Assembly: GCA_937891805.1 (NCBI GenBank)
Contig: CALATK010000160.1
Location: 1 to 6,551 of the forward strand
Direction: 5' to 3'
Source of the DNA: an uncultured Fibrobacter sp.
GTDB lineage: Bacteria; Fibrobacterota; Fibrobacteria; Fibrobacterales; Fibrobacteraceae
DNA: 6,551 bases
Position numbers and translations under genes: made by a program. This document shows positions 5,516 through 6,551 of the stretch, piece by piece. Under the pieces are notes generated by a model, which saw nothing but the letters and a program-made list of their open reading frames with translations, was not told where the DNA came from and searched no databases. Numbering within the stretch: the first letter of the stretch is position 1; every line of letters begins with the position of its first letter.

Positions 5516-5524
5516 ATTATAGCA
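5516..5524 (-). promoter_or_regulatory. Extended -10 promoter for the small membrane protein gene
   Basis: The minus strand reads TGCTATAAT, a perfect TATAAT with the TGn extension. The hexamer 17 nt upstream (TTATCG) matches the -35 consensus only weakly, as is usual for extended -10 promoters. It lies in the 65-nt gap after the pepA stop and would give a 5' leader of roughly 30 nt. Confidence 0.5.
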
Positions 5525-5545
5525 ATTTATTGGTGCTTCGATAAA

Positions 5546-6551
5546 CTAGCCCAATTCCCTTGCCAGTTCAATTAACGTCTGTACGCCGAATCCTGTTGCG
5601 CCGTATTCGGTGTATTTCCATTTCTTGGTCACAAAGGCGGTGCCCGCGATATCCCAGTGGGCCCAGGCGGTGTTCTCGGGAACGAATTCCTGCAAGAAGA
5701 GGGCGGCAGATATGGCACCTGCGTCGCTTCCGGTGTTCTTCAGGTCGGCGAATTTGTCCTTGAGGGCGTCGGCGTATTCTTCTTCGAGAGGCATGCTCCA
5801 GAACTTTTCGCAGCAGGCCTCGCCACAGTTGATGACCTTTAGGGCAAGGTCGTCGTCGTTGCTGAAAAATCCCGTTACCGCATAGCCGAGGGCACGGACC
5901 ATGGCTCCGGTGAGGGTGGCAAGGTCCACGATGTGGGTGGCCCCAATCAGGCCTGCTTCGGCAAGTCCGTCGGAGAGGACCAGGCGGCCTTCGGCATCGG
6001 TGTTGTCCACCATGACGGTCTTGCCGTTTTTCGCCTTGAAGATGTCGCCCGGCAGCACCGACTTGTTGCCGATGGCGTTTTCGGCCAGGCAGCACACGGC
6101 ACTCACCTTGACGGGGAGTTTCAGGGTGGCAATAGCCTGGATGGCGGCCAGCGCGGTGGCCGCACCGCTCATGTCGCTGATCATCTCGGGCATGGACTTG
6201 GCGGGCTTGAGGCAGAGTCCACCCGTGTCGAAGGTAAGGCCCTTGCCGACGATGACCAGGTGGTCGCGGGAGGTTCTTTTTGCGGACTTTGCGCTAGAGG
6301 ATTTGCTTGCAGATTTGCCCGCCGCAAATTTCGTGCCGTCGTAGCTGAGGGTAATCATGTGGGGCTCGTGGGAGCTGCCCTTGCCCACAGTCACATGGCC
6401 CATGAAGCCTTCCTTTTCCAACTGCTTCATGTTCCGCACCTTGATGGAAAGGCCCGGCGTGTACTTGGCGATGGTCTTTGCGTCTTCTACGAAGGCGGCA
6501 GGGTACAGGTCAGAGGCGCTGGTGTTGATCAGGTTTCGTGCCAGGGTGATG
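5546..6551 (-). CDS. pepA: Leucyl aminopeptidase (M17 family), N-terminal part beyond the right edge
   Basis: The visible 334 residues cover the whole catalytic domain of a cytosolic M17 metallo-aminopeptidase, which removes N-terminal residues (Leu-preferring) from peptides using two divalent metal ions, usually as a hexamer. The frame runs open to the edge, beginning ITLARNLINTSASDLYP, a typical M17 segment just before the catalytic domain, so roughly 150 N-terminal residues are missing. The signature NTDAEGRLVL is perfect (5975-6004). Metal and catalytic residues keep the spacing of E. coli PepA (K270, D275, K282, D293, D352, E354, R356): Lys and Asp of GKGLTFDTGG, Lys of LCLKP, Asp of ISDMSG, and Asp, Glu and Arg of NTDAEGR. 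The end carries AHWDIAGTAF, also typical. A Ser/Ala/Lys-rich stretch (6260-6328) precedes the catalytic domain and is longer than usual. TAG stop at 5546-5548. The enzyme should be active. Confidence 0.95.
   Translation of the reverse strand, partial: ITLARNLINTSASDLYPAAFVEDAKTIAKYTPGLSIKVRNMKQLEKEGFMGHVTVGKGSSHEPHMITLSYDGTKFAAGKSASKSSSAKSAKRTSRDHLVIVGKGLTFDTGGLCLKPAKSMPEMISDMSGAATALAAIQAIATLKLPVKVSAVCCLAENAIGNKSVLPGDIFKAKNGKTVMVDNTDAEGRLVLSDGLAEAGLIGATHIVDLATLTGAMVRALGYAVTGFFSNDDDLALKVINCGEACCEKFWSMPLEEEYADALKDKFADLKNTGSDAGAISAALFLQEFVPENTAWAHWDIAGTAFVTKKWKYTEYGATGFGVQTLIELARELG

Overview
The window is about 57% G+C and gene-dense. From 149 onward it reads as one bacterial genome. Gene content, GC level and a high density of short dispersed repeats would fit a gut or rumen anaerobe, possibly of the Fibrobacterota. 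That placement is an inference from general resemblance; no marker gene in the window fixes the taxon. The first ~145 bases look foreign to the rest: they are poorer in G+C, and their minus strand encodes an Asn/Thr-rich, GGAIYN-type repeat typical of beta-helix adhesin-like surface proteins (common in gut methanogens and some bacteria). A chimeric contig end, or a recent join, is the simplest explanation.

Layout, left to right: (1) 1 to ~146, minus strand, adhesin-like repeat fragment; (2) ~149-547, plus strand, the 3' part of an unrecognised envelope protein with a coiled coil and a C-terminal membrane helix; (3) 561-2096, plus strand, an exported choice-of-anchor I family (beta-propeller-like) protein, 13 nt downstream and probably in the same operon; (4) 2151-4877, minus strand, the ATP-dependent helicase HrpB, convergent with the previous gene; (5) a 138-nt repeat-filled spacer; (6) 5016-5480, minus strand, a small membrane-anchored protein of unknown function with its own extended -10 promoter; (7) 5546 to the right edge, minus strand, leucyl aminopeptidase PepA lacking its N-terminus. 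No tRNA, rRNA, CRISPR array or transposase is visible.

The most interesting part is the repeat ecology in and around hrpB. Three insert-like stretches are read through in frame inside this helicase: a CTCGAAC-type heptamer array, a TCCGAAT heptamer array joined to a GATTC...TGACA element, and a pair of GC-rich palindromes. A fourth heptamer tract supplies its last codons and stop. The spacer upstream of hrpB carries a second copy of one of these elements, split by a 70-nt element of the GATTC...TGACA type, so the repeats are nested. This resembles the in-frame palindromic elements of Rickettsia and the heptanucleotide STRR arrays of cyanobacteria, but with several repeat classes in one gene.

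The genes do not form one obvious pathway: they combine housekeeping functions (peptide turnover, RNA/DNA helicase) with envelope proteins of unknown role.
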